Origin: Owenweeksia sp. TMED14 | GTDB lineage: Bacteria; Bacteroidota; Bacteroidia; Flavobacteriales; Schleiferiaceae | Direction of reading: 5' to 3' | DNA: 5,689 bases | Assembly (NCBI GenBank): GCA_002167805.1 | Contig: NHBT01000031.1 | Location: 3,412-9,100, forward strand | Part shown: positions 5,313 to 5,689 of the stretch, one piece after another | Layout: the number at the start of each line of letters is the position of its first letter | Position numbering within the stretch: the stretch's first letter is position 1 | Made by a program: the position numbers and the translations under genes | The notes under the pieces: model-generated | What the model was told of the DNA's origin: nothing | The model's database searches: none | Seen by the model: the letters and a program-made list of their open reading frames with translations, nothing else

Positions 5313-5689
5313 TCTGACTGCTTTTTTGTACGTTGCGAATTAATCAACTCTCGTGACACCCAAAGTAAACCAAAGTGCTCTGCTCCGTGCTGATCTAAAT
5401 TCTTATGATGCAATTTATGCTTTAGTCTAACAGCTTTAAAATAAGGGTTGGTGGTATTTCGAAGGAATCGAAATCTTTGATGAATGAAAATCTCATGTAC
5501 TAAAAAGTAAGTTAAGCCGTAAGCTGCGATGCCGTAACCAAATGCAACGGACTCGGAGACCCCATAAATCATACCCAACATGATGCACAACCAACTGGGT
5601 ATTGCAAAGATTAAAAAGAAAAAATCATTTTTTTCGAAAAAACCTGGTTCTTTGGTATGATGATCAGAATGTAAAAACCACAAGGGACC
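5309..5689 (-). CDS. crtZ: Beta-carotene hydroxylase CrtZ (5' end outside window)
   Basis: The last 126 residues of a CrtZ-type hydroxylase of the fatty acid hydroxylase superfamily, a membrane di-iron enzyme that adds 3-hydroxyl groups to beta-ionone rings (beta-carotene to cryptoxanthin and zeaxanthin). The frame is open to the window edge, starting Gly-Pro-Leu-Trp-Phe-Leu, and the codon at 5681-5683 is an internal TTG, not a start. Counting visible residues, three of the four histidine clusters are present: HSDHH (7-11), HEIFIH (65-70) and HKLHH (91-95). The first HX4H box would lie just outside the window. AEHFGLLWVS (103-112) is also typical. One or two membrane helices are visible (about 23-42 and 48-62). 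The stop TGA overlaps the start of the lycopene cyclase, the next enzyme upstream in the pathway. Distinguishing it from a broader hydroxylase depends on the missing N-terminus, but the context supports CrtZ. Confidence 0.93.
   Translation of the reverse strand, partial: GPLWFLHSDHHTKEPGFFEKNDFFFLIFAIPSWLCIMLGMIYGVSESVAFGYGIAAYGLTYFLVHEIFIHQRFRFLRNTTNPYFKAVRLKHKLHHKNLDQHGAEHFGLLWVSRELINSQRTKKQSE

Overview
The window looks like a stretch of core chromosome from a carotenoid-producing member of the Bacteroidota. The reasons are its AT-rich DNA, a NusB of about 310 residues with a long N-terminal part, the gene order nusB - DUF1573 lipoprotein - yajC, A-rich leaders with few Shine-Dalgarno sequences, and promoter-like TAnnTTTG elements of the Bacteroidetes primary sigma factor type. 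Genus or family cannot be set from the sequence alone.

Layout, left to right. (1) Positions 1-261 (+) hold the last 86 codons of ATP-dependent phosphoenolpyruvate carboxykinase (pckA). (2) It converges, with only 3 nt between stop codons, on a complete PIN-PhoH ATPase gene (265-1611, -). (3) A 117-nt divergent intergenic region follows. (4) It leads to a small two-helix membrane protein with a TPR-like cytoplasmic part (1729-2244, +), which I cannot name. (5) That gene converges on yajC across a 6-nt gap, where an AT-rich hairpin and T-tract look like a terminator. (6) From 5689 down to 2251 everything is on the minus strand, in transcription order: crtZ (beta-carotene hydroxylase, start outside the window), crtYcd-type lycopene cyclase, an RluA-family pseudouridine synthase, nusB, a DUF1573 lipoprotein and yajC. 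The first three overlap each other and the rest are 26-30 nt apart.

How the genes work together. The two carotenoid genes would take lycopene to beta-carotene and then to zeaxanthin (or cryptoxanthin). They are followed on the same strand by genes for RNA modification, rRNA transcription antitermination and the Sec accessory protein YajC. The run need not be one transcript: promoter-like elements sit just before nusB (4034-4041) and, better matched, just after the nusB stop (3070-3100), so carotenoid and housekeeping genes can be separately controlled.

I found no mobile element, CRISPR array, RNA gene or clear new system. The most worthwhile items are the internal promoters, the carotenoid-housekeeping junction, the unnamed TPR-like membrane protein, and the palindromes in the divergent intergenic region. 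There is no gene-free stretch over 300 bases.
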